Assembly (NCBI RefSeq): GCF_014839805.1
Contig: NC_051142.1
Span: 16,772,589 to 16,836,588, forward strand
Direction of reading: 5' to 3'
From: Manduca sexta
Lineage: Eukaryota; Arthropoda; Insecta; Lepidoptera; Sphingidae
Length of the DNA: 64,000 bases
Shown here: positions 49,797 through 61,761 of the stretch, piece by piece
Layout: each line of letters starts with the position of its first letter
Position numbering within the stretch: position 1 is the first letter of the stretch
Translations under genes and position numbers: made by a program
Notes under the pieces: model-generated
Told to the model about the DNA's origin: nothing
The model's database searches: none
Seen by the model: only the letters and a program-made list of their open reading frames with translations

Positions 49797-52280
49797 TAGG
49801 ACAAAACTTTAAGATACTTATGCTACGGTTTCCGGAACCTTACTATCGAGTATTGACATTTGTCTTGCAGTAAATAAGTATGTCGGCTAGCATATCATAA
49901 AATCTTGGGGCATCAGTATTTAATAATTACAAATTACGGCAAGGTACTTCAATATAACCCAATATGTAAAACCATCTTCTTGTGACATAAAAAAACATCT
50001 TTAAAAACGCAATATTTCACGCAGAATATCGTTGTCCACTGCTGAACGTAAGTATTACATTAATACTTAATTTAATATAAACCATTACATAAGTAAATTT
50101 ATATCCTATTTTACAACAAAGTATACTTCCGTCGTGGTAAAAGGCACATAATACATAATGTATCGTACAGCCAGTTTACAGTGTTAATACGGACAACTTT
50201 TACACATTCGACAGTAATTTTGAATTTTAATTTCTTTTTAAAAACTGGATTAATAAAGAGCGACCGTTTGCATCCGTTTAAAATTGTATTTGCTTTTTTA
50301 CTCTTTACTGATGTTTTACGATTACATTAGTTAACCGTCTTCGAAATTATATCTAAGAAATTAATTCATTTATGACGTATTTTTCCTTAATACAATTAGG
50401 TGGTATACCAAGAACTTACTTCTATGGTATATTTTATTACATTTAGTTTATAAGTAATTTAGGTTAGTAGTGCTATCGGAACGAAAATTGTATTCTCGTA
50501 GGACGATTTCCTCTAGTGAGTCTTCTGTCTAGTGAGGAAATCGAAGGTAATATGTTCACCTACAGTGTGATTAGCAAAAACATTGTGCTTCTGTTTTAAT
50601 TTTCTTTGTATGTCATGTTTAATGTGTTTTGTTATAATAAACAATTTTTATTTCATTTTGCGCAACAATATAATATATTGTTCAAGGTATTGTTAAAATA
50701 GTATAATAAAAAAAACAGTTGCTGTCCTGATAGCATCAAACCTTATTCGGATAGAAGTTATACGCAGAGAGAAGTAACTTAACCGGTTTCTAAATATACA
50801 TATTTTTTTCCGTACATAATGATATATAATGACATACTAATATAATATATTGTGCTAGACTAAAGAATACTTTTATATCCGGCTCTAAAAATTGCTACTA
50901 TAATAAATTGGTTAATAATTTGGGTATATTCTTTTATGTTTATAACCTATCTACGTTTTAATAAAAGACTGGTTGTCCATACATATTAAAGAAACCCTAC
51001 TTCTTTCAGTTACAAACATATTTGAAATATATAAACAGGAAAAAGATTTTTTTTATATAAACCATGAAAACCGCCTGTCTGATGTTTCATGACCGTAGTA
51101 TTTAGCTAACTGCCTTCGGCCCTAACATATATACGTCGGAGTCATTAGAGCCTTTTTATACTTTAGTTTTATACCCATAATTACTGTTTTCTGTATCTAG
51201 AATGTTGTTGAATGACGTGTTTTTTTACAGCCTCAATAATTGTTGTCACGGACCAAAGTCAACATTTAAAAAAAACCTAGCTGACACACAAAAACACTTA
51301 AGTTTTTATAGGTATTATGGTGTATTGTATTTACTTTTATTAATTGATCGAGCACTACGCGAGGTCATATTATCTACTTCTTTTTAATTTCGTCTGCAAA
51401 ATAAAATTAATAACCCTACGAGATTATTAGTGTAGCAGTCAAAATAAATACAAATCTTTAATAAAAAGAAGTAAACAAAAATATAGTAATAAAACTTAAG
51501 TAATTTATAAAGGCATTTAAAAATTGAATGACTAAATTCGTCATTAAGTTAATGTTGATTAAAAATTTGATTAAAAATGTAAAATTGTTGTGCCGTTAAC
51601 TTTTTTCATAACTGTTTGCCAAAGTGTATTTTTAACGAAGATTGTGTCTTTTTTTAAGTTACAAGACTCTAAGAAAGCGTCTAGAACATTATTATTAGTT
51701 GTAGTAAACTTATAACCTAGAAAATTAAGTTAGAATTGTATAACTAATTAGTCTTAGACTAGATTGTAATTTACTACCAAGAACCTAGTTCTTACAACAA
51801 AGGAAAAAAAATAACTTTTTTCCAACAACGTGAAAATTACGTTATTAGTAATAAATTTGATTTTTAATTTTATAATACATCGATGAATTTAAACATTGTA
51901 TATACCGCTATGTAAAACAAATGTAACTTCACGCATATCCCCCCGCAAGGGTAAGCAGAGGTGAAAAGACTGCACAAATAGTACCAGAATTCCCCTTTTA
52001 TTATTACTCTCAATCGTGTTAATAGATCGTCCGCACATTTAGTAGACCCATCCATCATTTTTACAGATATAAGTACTTCCTAGTTAAATCGTTAATTAAA
52101 AAAATCTCATAGAGCCTTATACGGGAATTGAAGGTAGAGCCTCGCAGATAACCTACTACCATACGACTGTAATAAGCTTACGTACAATTATCAGTATTTA
52201 AAATCTTCCACGCTCCATTTTATCAAAACAAAATAATAAACATTACGAACATTTACTTTATATTTTAAATAAAAAGAACT
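49797..52280. other. Intergenic, no gene seen
   Basis: AT-rich. Contains a hairpin at 50504-50543 (cgatttcctc / gaggaaatcg, perfect 10-bp arms) and at 51925-52060 a SINE-like fragment related to 2690-2766 (cccccgcaagggtaagcaga). Confidence 0.45.
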
Positions 52281-52283
52281 TAC

Positions 52284-52375
52284 CAAAAATTCAGTCACTA
52301 TAATATCACAATAACAAACAGTTCAAGCACACGACTATCTTTCACGATGTACAGCCAACAACTGGCACGTTAACT
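52284..52375 (-). promoter_or_regulatory. Candidate untranslated first exon
   Basis: The minus strand reads a moderately GC-richer stretch ending in tgactgaatttttG followed by the strong donor GTAAGTTC (52283 downward). It contains no long frame. It is in the right orientation to be a distant leader exon of FAR, about 30 kb upstream of its start codon, but nothing ties the two together except strand and splice phase freedom. Confidence 0.2.
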
Positions 52376-53076
52376 ATAAAATATGACTAATAAGGAGTTC
52401 ATATAAAACGCAAAGGTGCGCACTGGCACTACACGTTCTTTTTTTAAATATTCTAATTCTAATATTTTTTGCATACTTCTTTTTAGTCAAAACAACAGGG
52501 CTACATACTGGCTCTACGGGTAAATATTTTTTATTATATCTCTATTAACTTTACAAATATTAAGGTACGAAACATAGAGCATTTTTTGAATGATATTATT
52601 TTAAAGTACTTTAATATTTTTTTCTTATTAAATTTTTAGTGTAAAGTTTATGCGATAATTCAATCTGGAAGCTATACAGTTTTCCTACCATTTACTCAAG
52701 CCGAGGTGTGTTAAGTAAACTCAATATGTTCTTTATTGAAACATTCATTAGAGTGTAATTTGTATTTAGAATCTTTACTAAAGAGGCTCGGTAGGTAATT
52801 CTAGAGACCACTTCTTTTGTTTCAATTAATTTGGGACTGTTATTGTATTAAACGTGCTGTCTAGTAACCGGATACTGAAGGGTACCGAAGCATGACTGCA
52901 ATGAGATATATTATGAGTTATGTCGGGGTTTCCAACACGTGCTTCGCTCACCTTATCAGCTCTACCAGGGACTATTTTCTCTAACAAATTATAATTCATA
53001 AGAAAATTTTGTAACGAACTAAATGGCACATCACTAATTATTAGATATCGTATGTAAGTAATACTATGTACGTACC

Positions 53077-53185
53077 GGCGGTAATAGCCTAGTTGGGAGT
53101 GGAACGGACTGTCATGCCGGGACGAATGTCCGCAGGTTCAAATCCCAAAGGCACGCACCTCTGACTTTCTAAAAGTTACGAGTGT
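53077..53185 (+). mobile_element. SINE S1 head fragment
   Basis: ggcggtaatagcctagttgg, ggaacggactgtcatgccgg and cgcaggttcaaatcccaaag match the tRNA-like head of the complete SINE at 38236-38590; the tail is absent. Confidence 0.8.
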
Positions 53186-54157
53186 ATATTTTGGTAAAAT
53201 GGTTGTTAATTACACACGTGGAAAATAAATAAAATTGACAATAATAATAGGTGTAATAGGTTTTTAATTATTTAAATTAAAAGACAGAATTTGTATTTGA
53301 CCTAAATTCGAACACAGACGGATGTGGCACATTCGTGTATGAACATTTATACCGTGATGTATTATGTGGCTACTTAATTATATAGAAATATTTTTTATCT
53401 AAATATGGTGCATAATAGCAATGAGTGAAAATTGAATGTAGAGATGTTGTCTTCCGCGGTTAGAGATATAGAGTCAGGTCTCCAGTCCTGGACAAAAGAT
53501 GCATTGTGGAATAGCAGTTTATATATTTATAATTAATCCAGCAAATATTTTATCAATGCACCCAATTTTAATTAAATCTGTTCAGTGATTAGTGTGTTAA
53601 TCTCTATGCAACATCCAAATAAATCATGTGCGAAGCTACGCCTTACGAGCGGTAACTGCGTACATTTTACAACTTTTCTAAAAACAAAATATATTGCCGT
53701 ATTATGTTGTTTCATCAACTTATTTCAATTATATTAAGCTGAATAACTTGGCTATTCCGGTAACCTAAATCAATTGTCGTTCCCTTTATAGGAAGAACTT
53801 TAAGAAGCAAAATGTAAAAACTGTACCAATCCACACCACCTTCCCCTTAGTAATTACTCAGATCCTAATGGGTTTATAATGATTAAATGGATCATGCAAA
53901 GAGATGCTATGGCAGATTAATAAGCGGATATGATCATATTAAAAACTCAGCCTGTTCTATCTACAATATTTGAATATTAAATACTTTACAATCAGATTTT
54001 TATTACACAAAAAGTATGCGGAAAAAATTAGGTGGCTGTTTATGTAAATTTCTGTGCGAAATTTACGCATTTTTGTTAATAACTACGAAAAGAAAAAACC
54101 GGTATAATACTTTATTTGTTATATAAGACGCAACCTAATTTTAAATGGATATACATA
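53186..54157. other. Intergenic, no gene seen
   Basis: AT-rich DNA without a recognisable element. Confidence 0.45.
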
Positions 54158-54625
54158 TATATAGTATTATACAGAGCTAAAGAGTTTGTTTATTTGTTTG
54201 TTTAAACGTGCTAATCTCAGGAACTATTGGTTCGAAGTGAATAAAATTATTTTAGTGTTGGATAGCTTATTTATCGAGGAGGACTGTAGGATATATAACA
54301 TCACGCTATGACCAATATGAGCAGAGCATTAATGAAAATGTTACAAAAACGGAGAAAATGTATTCCTTTTGAGAGTTTCTGTTGCGTGCGCTGCGTAAGT
54401 AATGTATGCAACAATCATGTAAAACGGAATTGTTCTTCTAAAAAGTTCTAAAAAATATATTGTATATAGTGCTACGCCGCATCTATCTATCTGCCTGTCT
54501 GAACGTCATAAACTGAAGACTACCTAACGGATTTCGAAGAAATTTTATATGGATATAGTTTGAGACGATGGGAAAGACATAGAATACTTGCTATCACAGG
54601 AAAATACATAGACGGACTTTTATGC
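54158..54625 (+). mobile_element. Helitron fragment, same family as 31878-32636
   Basis: Forward orientation: agagtttgtttatttgtttg, aatctcaggaactattggtt, tatataacatcacgctatga and tctgttgcgtgcgctgcgta align in order with the reverse strand of the complete element. One 123-bp unit only. The CTAG end is missing. Confidence 0.8.
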
Positions 54626-55970
54626 AGGAAAAAGGTCAGAAGGAGGTCTAGAGATAAAGCACCCCTTGGTGTATCCGAATCGCCCCCATGTATGTTCCGC
54701 GATTTTTTATAGTTTTCGAGTTATTAATATTATTACGATTTTTTGAGAATTTTCTATTTGAACAATTAAATGTTTTTTTTTTTTAAAAGCGCAAGACTTC
54801 TTTTTCATTAGTTGTACTTTTTGTGTAAAAACAATCACCTTCGTAACTTTAATGTAAATTATGTGAAATGTTGGTATAAAGTGAAAAACTTATGTTCTAT
54901 GAATTATATATTAAATTTTCTACTTTAAATTAAAAAACAGGTGACTTGATGGTTTTAAGGTAGGTCAAAAAATTCTCCAGACTCTCAAATTACATATTCA
55001 TTAAAAAAAAATATAGTCCTTAATGGGGGCTATTTTGGCTAAATTCAGCCTTAAAAGACAGCAAGGTGAAAATTCTTAAAATTTGCCAGTAGATTACAAT
55101 ATTTTTTTAACGTCTCATAATTCCTAAGGTTAATTAGTTTGTTAACTAACTGAAAATGACTGACTGACTGTTGACTATATACCCATAGTCTCTCTGACAG
55201 AGTAAATGACTGGGTCACACGGTTAGTTGTTTAAAAAAACAGATTGCACTAACGTTATCAATATATCAAGATTTACAACATTTGTCTGTTTTAATGTGAC
55301 ATGAAGTATTGAAATGGATCTAGATTTTCCGGCTTTTAGAAGCCTAGTTAAATGTCAGATAAATAGGTACCAGAAATCTTATAAAAAAATATTTATTTAA
55401 ATTGTTTTATTTATGATTATTTAAATCGTGATTTAAATTTTCGTGTACCGGGTCATTAACCGTGCAGCAAATTTCCGCTGAAGACCGTGGCAAATTTTTT
55501 TATAAATCTATAATAATGTATGAATTATAATTCGTTTTAGTACTGATTAATAAATAAGATTCATAATATATGCATTTTTTTATTTGGATTATTGGTACAT
55601 AAAATATAATAACTACATGCAGAAATACACTTAAGCGCACGCCATGTTTGCTCTTAAATATAAAATGATCAAAAAATCTGAAAAGTAAAACCGAATTTTT
55701 TGGTGAAAATATTTGTTATTCGCGAGTGTTGGGCGCAATGTAATTAGATAAAGCCGAGTAAGTTTCATTTATTAACGCAATATTAAAATGGCCGTATATA
55801 AGTCAAGCAAATTACATCCAATGTGTTTTCATTACAAATGGTACGAGTTACCTAGTTTGTGTAAAGGAGTGCCTTATAATTGCTGTTTGCTTGTACTGCG
55901 TATACTATTACACTGCACTGCGGTCTTTATACTGATTTGTCAAAAGTTAAACGTCATAATTATCATCACT
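54626..55970. other. Intergenic, no gene seen
   Basis: AT-rich with no supported exon. The frame at 55788-55988 runs into the LINE remnant that follows. Confidence 0.45.
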
Positions 55971-55974
55971 ATCT

Positions 55975-56235
55975 TCAGTCTTTGGTGACCCACTGCTGAA
56001 CCTACATTCAGAGGTCTATGCCTCTCGTAAAGATTTCTAATCCAACTTACTAGAAGCTGTCTGCCTCCAGCGAGATCCTACTTTCTTATTAGGTCATCTG
56101 TCTACCTTGTAGATGGGCTATGTAGCTGCGCCTTCCGGCACGTGGTATCACATTGGCGTCTTGGTTACCCTATGTGTTGGGTCTAGGATTATGAGCCCTA
56201 CATTTACCTCTTTAATCGCTCATCCGTCTAAATGC
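55975..56235 (-). pseudogene. LINE reverse transcriptase C-terminal remnant (reverse)
   Basis: Minus-strand translation across several stops and shifts gives the pattern RP.RR.TDDLI..VG followed by SRWRQTASS and DWKSLREA, then a QQW-like end: the RWxDD and W.xLREAYVQQW tail of lepidopteran non-LTR polymerases. Broken; no function. Confidence 0.7.
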
Positions 56236-57304
56236 TCAACATTTATTATAGCAATGTCGTAGACAAAATGTTCTTGTCGCCTCAACAAAAAAATCTTAAG
56301 ACGTGACGATGTTCTACACAGCTCAATTTATTTTATTAGGCGCAAGTTCTATAAGTATGTCTTTATTTTCTATATAAGAACTGAATAAGAGTAACACAAT
56401 TAAAAAGAGGGTTGAGTCCTGTAACCACGCTCTGGAGATATGGAAATTTTATTTTCTACGCTCATATCTAAATTCTAATATTAAGCAACGAACGACGATT
56501 AAAAATCAAATACCAAAGCGACGCGACGAACTTAGAGAGGGCAGAAAAAAAATCTTTGCTACTGTTTCTTACAAACTTAGAGCTGGATAGCTGGAACTTC
56601 TTACCAAATTAAAGCTGGATATACGTTAGCAAATCCATCTAGAGGCACCTTCTCTCCTTCCTTCACCACCTTGTGACGTTAGACGGGACATAATAAATAT
56701 TTACCAGCAACTAAAGTCAACCGGCCGAGAAATTCAATGGTTATGGAACAAATAAATTCATACGTATTCTTTAATACAAATTATTAAGACTGTACATCCA
56801 TGGAAAATTATATTTATAAGAAAGTAATTGAGTTTTATCAAGAAATATCTTTTCAATCACAGAATTTTCATTTTGTTACTACTTACATCCAACATCTCAT
56901 TATTTATGCGAAGTTCTCTATAATATGACAAGTACCTGTAAAGTACAAGGCAATTCAAATACAACGACATAACTAAATCGAATTTTTGACCAAAATACAA
57001 ATAAATAATTCAACATACATACAACGGTTTACATTGCATGAATATTAATATGGAATTTATGTAAAATATCTATACAAAAATTTTATGTCTGTTTATCATG
57101 ATAGGCGACGATTTATGATTACAGAGTAGTTGAGAACAAACAAGCTAAACACCACGGGTTGGTAAACTTAAAAATAATTTATATATAAGGATGATATATG
57201 CATTAAGGAACGTATGTATGTACTTTGCTATATTTAAATACTTGTCTGATATCATTTATATTATCAAGGAAATATCATGTTCATTGATAAATTGATGCTT
57301 TCCT

Positions 57305-57550
57305 TACAGAATTTCGGGCACCGTGGCCCATATCAACGGAGATCAGCCGAGTATGCAGGAGATATTATAGTGCAAAAGTACCCAGGTGAACTCTCTGTTC
57401 CTTCATTCTCATAGTTCGATCAGACGGCAATCCGACATGACCGAAGAGAGATCAGGCGCAGGACCAACGGCTTTACGTGCTTTCTGAGACACGGGGGTAC
57501 CACACCGTCGATTTCCTGATTTCGAGCTGCAACTGAGTAATTTCTCGTAT
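57305..57550 (-). mobile_element. SINE S2-like tail fragment
   Basis: Plus strand shares tcaacggagatcagccgag, agagagatcaggcgcaggac, acggctttacgtgctttct and actgagtaatt with 24280-24540. The tRNA-like head is missing. Confidence 0.7.
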
Positions 57551-57564
57551 CTTTTTTTTTATTA

Positions 57565-57700
57565 GCATCAACCACAGGAAGTCCCCTGCTGAACATTGGC
57601 CTCCCCTAAAGATATCCAGATGGATATGTCAAAAGCGGCCTGCATTTGCCGTGTTCTTGCGACCTTTATACATTCGTCTGTCCACCTTCCATTACCTACC
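57565..57700 (-). pseudogene. LINE reverse transcriptase C-terminal remnant (reverse)
   Basis: The minus strand reads ...ISIWISLGEANVQQGTSCG then stop, an eroded form of the W.SLGEAYVQQWTSCG ending of lepidopteran LINE polymerases, preceded by RWTDECIKVA (from RWTDD.IKVA). Confidence 0.75.
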
Positions 57701-58013
57701 ACCTCCAAGTGGACGTAGAATGCATTTATTTTACCTATATCGATCTGAAACATTGTTATCTGACACCAATGTAAAGTAAAGCAAGTAAATATAATTTAAT
57801 AATAAGTTAATTTTATACTTGCGGAAGTCCGTGACAATATTAAACTTCGCTGGAAATTACCTTGTTTCAGTAACACTGACTGTAGGCCAGGGTCTTTAGT
57901 TCGATTACCTAATAAGCTTTTCGACTTTTGTTATGTTTTAACAGTTTACCCAAGATTTTGCTACAGAAAATTTTGTTATCTCGCTGCAGTATATACAGTA
58001 ACTATTACTTAGA

Positions 58014-58235
58014 CTACCTCAGAGGCGTAGTGGTAATGCGTACGCGGTAGGAGTACGACTAACGCTCTGAGGTCATGGGTTCGAATCCCAGGTCGAGCAA
58101 AGAAAATTTGTTTGGGTTTTCCCATTTTAAAAATTACTTAATCGCAGTTTGGAGTCGGGAAGTTGGCGGCGTACCCTGTGCGTCGGAAATTACGTAAAGC
58201 CGTTCTACTAGGAGGGATTCATTCATTCATACAAC
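58014..58235 (+). mobile_element. tRNA-derived SINE S2
   Basis: A-box-like ggcgtagtggtaatgcgtac and B-box ggttcgaatcccaggtc, followed by the family body cagtttggagtcggga and a (attc)n end (ggattcattcattcata). The head resembles a tRNA but does not form a full cloverleaf. Confidence 0.8.
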
Positions 58236-58669
58236 TACACGACTTTTAATCTTGCTGATCGAATAACGCTACAGCGGTTCCCCAAGCAATGGTACAATCC
58301 CAGTCGCAAATGGTTACGATTCTGTTATTTTCTAAAGAGAAACCGCATGAAAGCTCTAGTCTAATAGAAAATATTTAAATACGTTTAGAATTGAATACAG
58401 ACAATAACAATATTGATGTTAATATTAACCTCGGAGGGTAGATTGACGTGTGTAAGCGAGAGGTCGCGAGTTCATTCCCGGTGTGGAATATATGTTAGTT
58501 TAAGCTCTTTTATTTATAAACGGGATTTGCATAAAATTGGATTTTTCGAAATAGTAGTCACATACTAGAATTATTTGTCTACAGAAAGAAAGAGATGGTT
58601 CGAATAAGGTAGTATACTATAGATATATATAACCCTTTATTGAACACCACATAAAAAACCTACTGATTA

Positions 58670-58945
58670 CATACAGCTAGTGCAACAATAGGAGGAATTA
58701 TCGGTAAGAGCGATCTCTTCCAGACAACCAGAAGACGGAATAATTTCTGCGCAGAAGTTGAAGTGTGGATGTATTTATATATAATTAATGAATAAGACAC
58801 AATAAATATAGTATGTACTATAGTATAACTTATTTTTTTACACTTACCTATATTGTTTCATCTCTGCAACACTCAAAGGTTGACCGGTCGAGAATGCCTT
58901 CGACTTTAAGTCCACCTTTATATATTAAGAAAAAATGAAAAAAAA
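58670..58945 (-). mobile_element. LINE-derived fragment
   Basis: Contains gagcgatctcttccagacaa and, further on, gaatgccttcgactttaagt followed by ccacctttatat, text I recognise as typical of 3' regions of lepidopteran RTE-type LINEs. The frame is destroyed and strand is tentative. The GTAAGTG-like donor read on the minus strand is therefore not taken as an exon border. Confidence 0.5.
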
Positions 58946-59382
58946 AATTATCTTATGCATAAAAAGTGTGTAAATAAATAAATACACATCGAAAATCAAC
59001 GAAATCACTTCTCTCTACTGTAATCCTTATTCATTTGCGGCTCTACCACGATTTCCTGGGAAGGTTAATAAACCTATCTAGGTATACGTATTCTATAACA
59101 ATATTATATAAAGCTTCATTAAAATTAAGTAATTTTCTTATCTTGGAAATACGATTCTGGAAGGACATAAAGTTACCCCGTCTGAACATACGCAAAGGAA
59201 AGCTATTTTAGCGCCTTGACAGTCAATTCTCGTCGATGACCTGATGCCGTGATGCTGAGGTTGACTGAAGTGTCTGCCTGTAATGTTGACAAAACTGGCA
59301 TCACTAGGATGCTGTTGATGCGGAAGACGCGATGACTGTGTGATTTAAGCAAGTGTTTATTAATTGCTGAATATGCTGGTGG

Positions 59383-59612
59383 TAGGATATATTTTATATC
59401 CGCTCGGATAGCGACCATAGACAACGTGTTAAAACCCGCAATTGTGGCTCACTTAAGTGTGTCGCGTTCCGGGATTGCCTGTGTATATCCGGTTCCATCA
59501 GGCCGGCATAAATGTATCGACTGCCGAAGGATAATCATCCCTCGTCAGTCGACATCCTATTTGACCCCACTCCATGTACTATTAGGTACAATGGGGTCAC
59601 TTTGCTGTACAC
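59383..59612 (+). repeat. Repeat family B copy 6, most complete
   Basis: From ggtaggatatattttatatc through cgttccgggattgcctgtgt and aggccggcataaatgtatcg to gacccc...ggggtcactttgctgt. All parts seen piecemeal in the other copies occur here in order. Confidence 0.8.
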
Positions 59613-59775
59613 TCTAAAAAAAGAGAATTATCTTTTTATGTTTGCAGCGTATGCCAATACTTGCTTCACTTATGTTTATTTATTATATAAAAACGAACTT
59701 AATATCCAAGGGCATTCCTTACGAGCACTTATTGTTTTGCTTCGTGTAACTGAGGGAATTAGGGCAATTAATTTT

Positions 59776-60095
59776 AGTGGTGGTAGGTCTCTCATATGTG
59801 AGAGTCCACCTCGGTAGGTACCACCGCAATGTCTATTTCCGCCGCCAAGCTGCAGTGTGTAGTCGCTGTTGTGTTCCGGTTTGAAGGACATTGTAGCCAG
59901 TGTAACTACTGGACATAATGAGACTTAAAAACTAACGTCTCAGAATGGCGAGCGCAGTGGAATACCCAACAATACCAACAATACTTCGTAATTCAAGGTG
60001 TTGGATTGTATTTCTACTGTTTATGGGCGGTTGTATCGCTTACTATCAGGGGCATGGTAAGCTCATCTCGTGATTCAAAGTAATAAAAAAAATAT
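59776..60095 (-). mobile_element. Retroposon tail, family A copy 3 (reverse)
   Basis: Inverted relative of 5471-5790: ggtggtaggtctctcatatg, gtcgctgttgtgttccggtt, agaatggcgagcgcagtgga and finally gattcaaagtaataaaaaa, which shows the A-rich 3' end of the element. Confidence 0.78.
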
Positions 60096-60109
60096 ATAAT
60101 AATAATCAC

Positions 60110-60510
60110 GTGCTACCCAGTATCCAGTTGTACCAGCGTCACGTTATATGTTTTGAGTCTTGTAACTATACCGAACGCTAATTTGCTGTAAAACTTGGAA
60201 GATTAGAGGCTTCCGATCAAACGGACCATGTTGTATGGCTTGGAGTCATGGTTAGCACATTGACTCGTGCCGTCTGAGGCTGACAAATCTAGGGCAGTTC
60301 TGCGTCAGGTGGATGAAGTCCTGCGATATGTTAGAGCAAAGGCATTTATCGGATGTGGCTATTTTGAATCTGTGGAGACATATTTTGATGTATCTGACAT
60401 TAAGTTATTTTTTGCGTATTTGACATGACTGGGATACTTCGAAATACGAATGGATTGGTGCTTTTGAAGTTGCTGATTTCGCTGGTGTTACGAGATTTGG
60501 TAGACGGTGA
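60110..60510 (+). pseudogene. Old LINE polymerase remnant
   Basis: In the frame from about 60209, LPIKRTMLYGLESW matches the (K)xxLLYGxExW stretch of RTE-type reverse transcriptases; the following text is GC-richer than its surroundings but broken by several stops. Assignment rests mainly on that motif. Confidence 0.45.
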
Positions 60511-61570
60511 AAATATAATCATATAGATAGATATATCGGATTTAAAAAATGATGACGCACTTCTCGTTAAGGACTGAAACTCCCTGTATGTACTACGTAG
60601 GATTCGGGACTTCCTGGTTTATAAATCATATTGCGTATGTACATATTTATCATAAATTATTAAGTATATGTATAGGTAAGAAACTTCACAAAATAGGTTT
60701 GCAATAATTATAATTTTAGAAAACATTCTTTACTACAAGAAGTCGGTTTAAAACTATGTCAGTGTCCATTGTCAAATATTTAATCTATAATATTTTATGA
60801 TTACTGTAATGTGAGCTCACTAAAATATATAACATCTAAGACTATTCCACTATACTGTGCTTCCATTACTGTATGAGTAAATAATGTTACTAAAATTATT
60901 AGTATTATAACAGCAATGTACTACAAAAATAACAAAACATCAATGTAATTAAATAGAGGAAACGTCTTCGCCCTTTTCAATAGCGTACACGGAAATCTCA
61001 GTGTCACACTGTGTTCAGGAATAACGAATTAAATTGACCACTTTCTACTACAAAATTGATAAATGGAATACAGGCTGTCCCTCTCAGACGGCTTTGGTTT
61101 CACACAATATGAAAGTAGTAGGACAATCTGGTGGAAAAATGCGCTATCTATCGTACAAAATTAGCTATTTTAAACTCTAAATAGATATATATAAAGTATA
61201 AGTTCAATTAGCCATTCTTACATCAAATATGTCGCAAAGTGCAATGTGTCGTCGAAGTGAATGGGAAACCTCACAAGCAGAATATATGTATACTAAAATC
61301 GATTTCTACAAATACAATCGTATAATAAAGTCATAAAGTTAAAATTCATTTAACAGTCCTTGAGCACTTACGTCGAATTGTTTTCAAATTCTAAACACAT
61401 GAACCCCCATGAGCAAAGATAATAATGTCATATGTCCAATGACTAATAAAAAAAGAATTTAGAACTTTATTCCTTATTGGAATCAGTTACAAATGACGTA
61501 ACAATCACAACCGGTTATAATCTTTTTATAACGAGTGAAAGTTACAACATTCGTACTTCATGTGTTCACC
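60511..61570. other. Intergenic, no gene seen
   Basis: AT-rich; a stretch at 61010-61150 has inverted strings (ctttctacta / tagtagga-like) but no defined element ends. Confidence 0.4.
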
Positions 61571-61576
61571 TCTTCG

Positions 61577-61759
61577 GTCAGTTTGGCGGCAAATAGTGGC
61601 GCATTGACAGCTTGATTTTTTAATTTTTCTTTTTACATTTCAAAAAGTGTTTTGTTATAATGTTTGAGTGACAAAGGAGGATTTTTGTTTCCAAAATCAT
61701 TATTTCTTGTGCTAAAATGGATGCCAGGAACATCGTTTTAATATCGCTGCTTTCTTTTG
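61577..61759 (+). CDS. Possible first exon of an unidentified gene (partial)
   Basis: Coding part would be 61717-61759: ATG in good context (aaaATGG), MDARNIVLISLLSF then a G of a split codon, followed by the donor GTAAGTT. The hydrophobic IVLISLLSF stretch looks like the start of a signal peptide. About 140 bases upstream an arthropod initiator-like TCAGT (61577-61581) lies in a GC-richer patch (cttcggtcagtttggcggc), suggesting a promoter. No continuation exon was found up to 64000, so the remaining exons would lie outside. I do not recognise the protein. Confidence 0.4.
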
Positions 61760-61761
61760 GT

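Noticed and set aside
58840..58930. Minus-strand exon with GTAAGTG donor
   Set aside because: The sequence resembles the 3' region of lepidopteran RTE LINEs, so the donor is probably coincidental.
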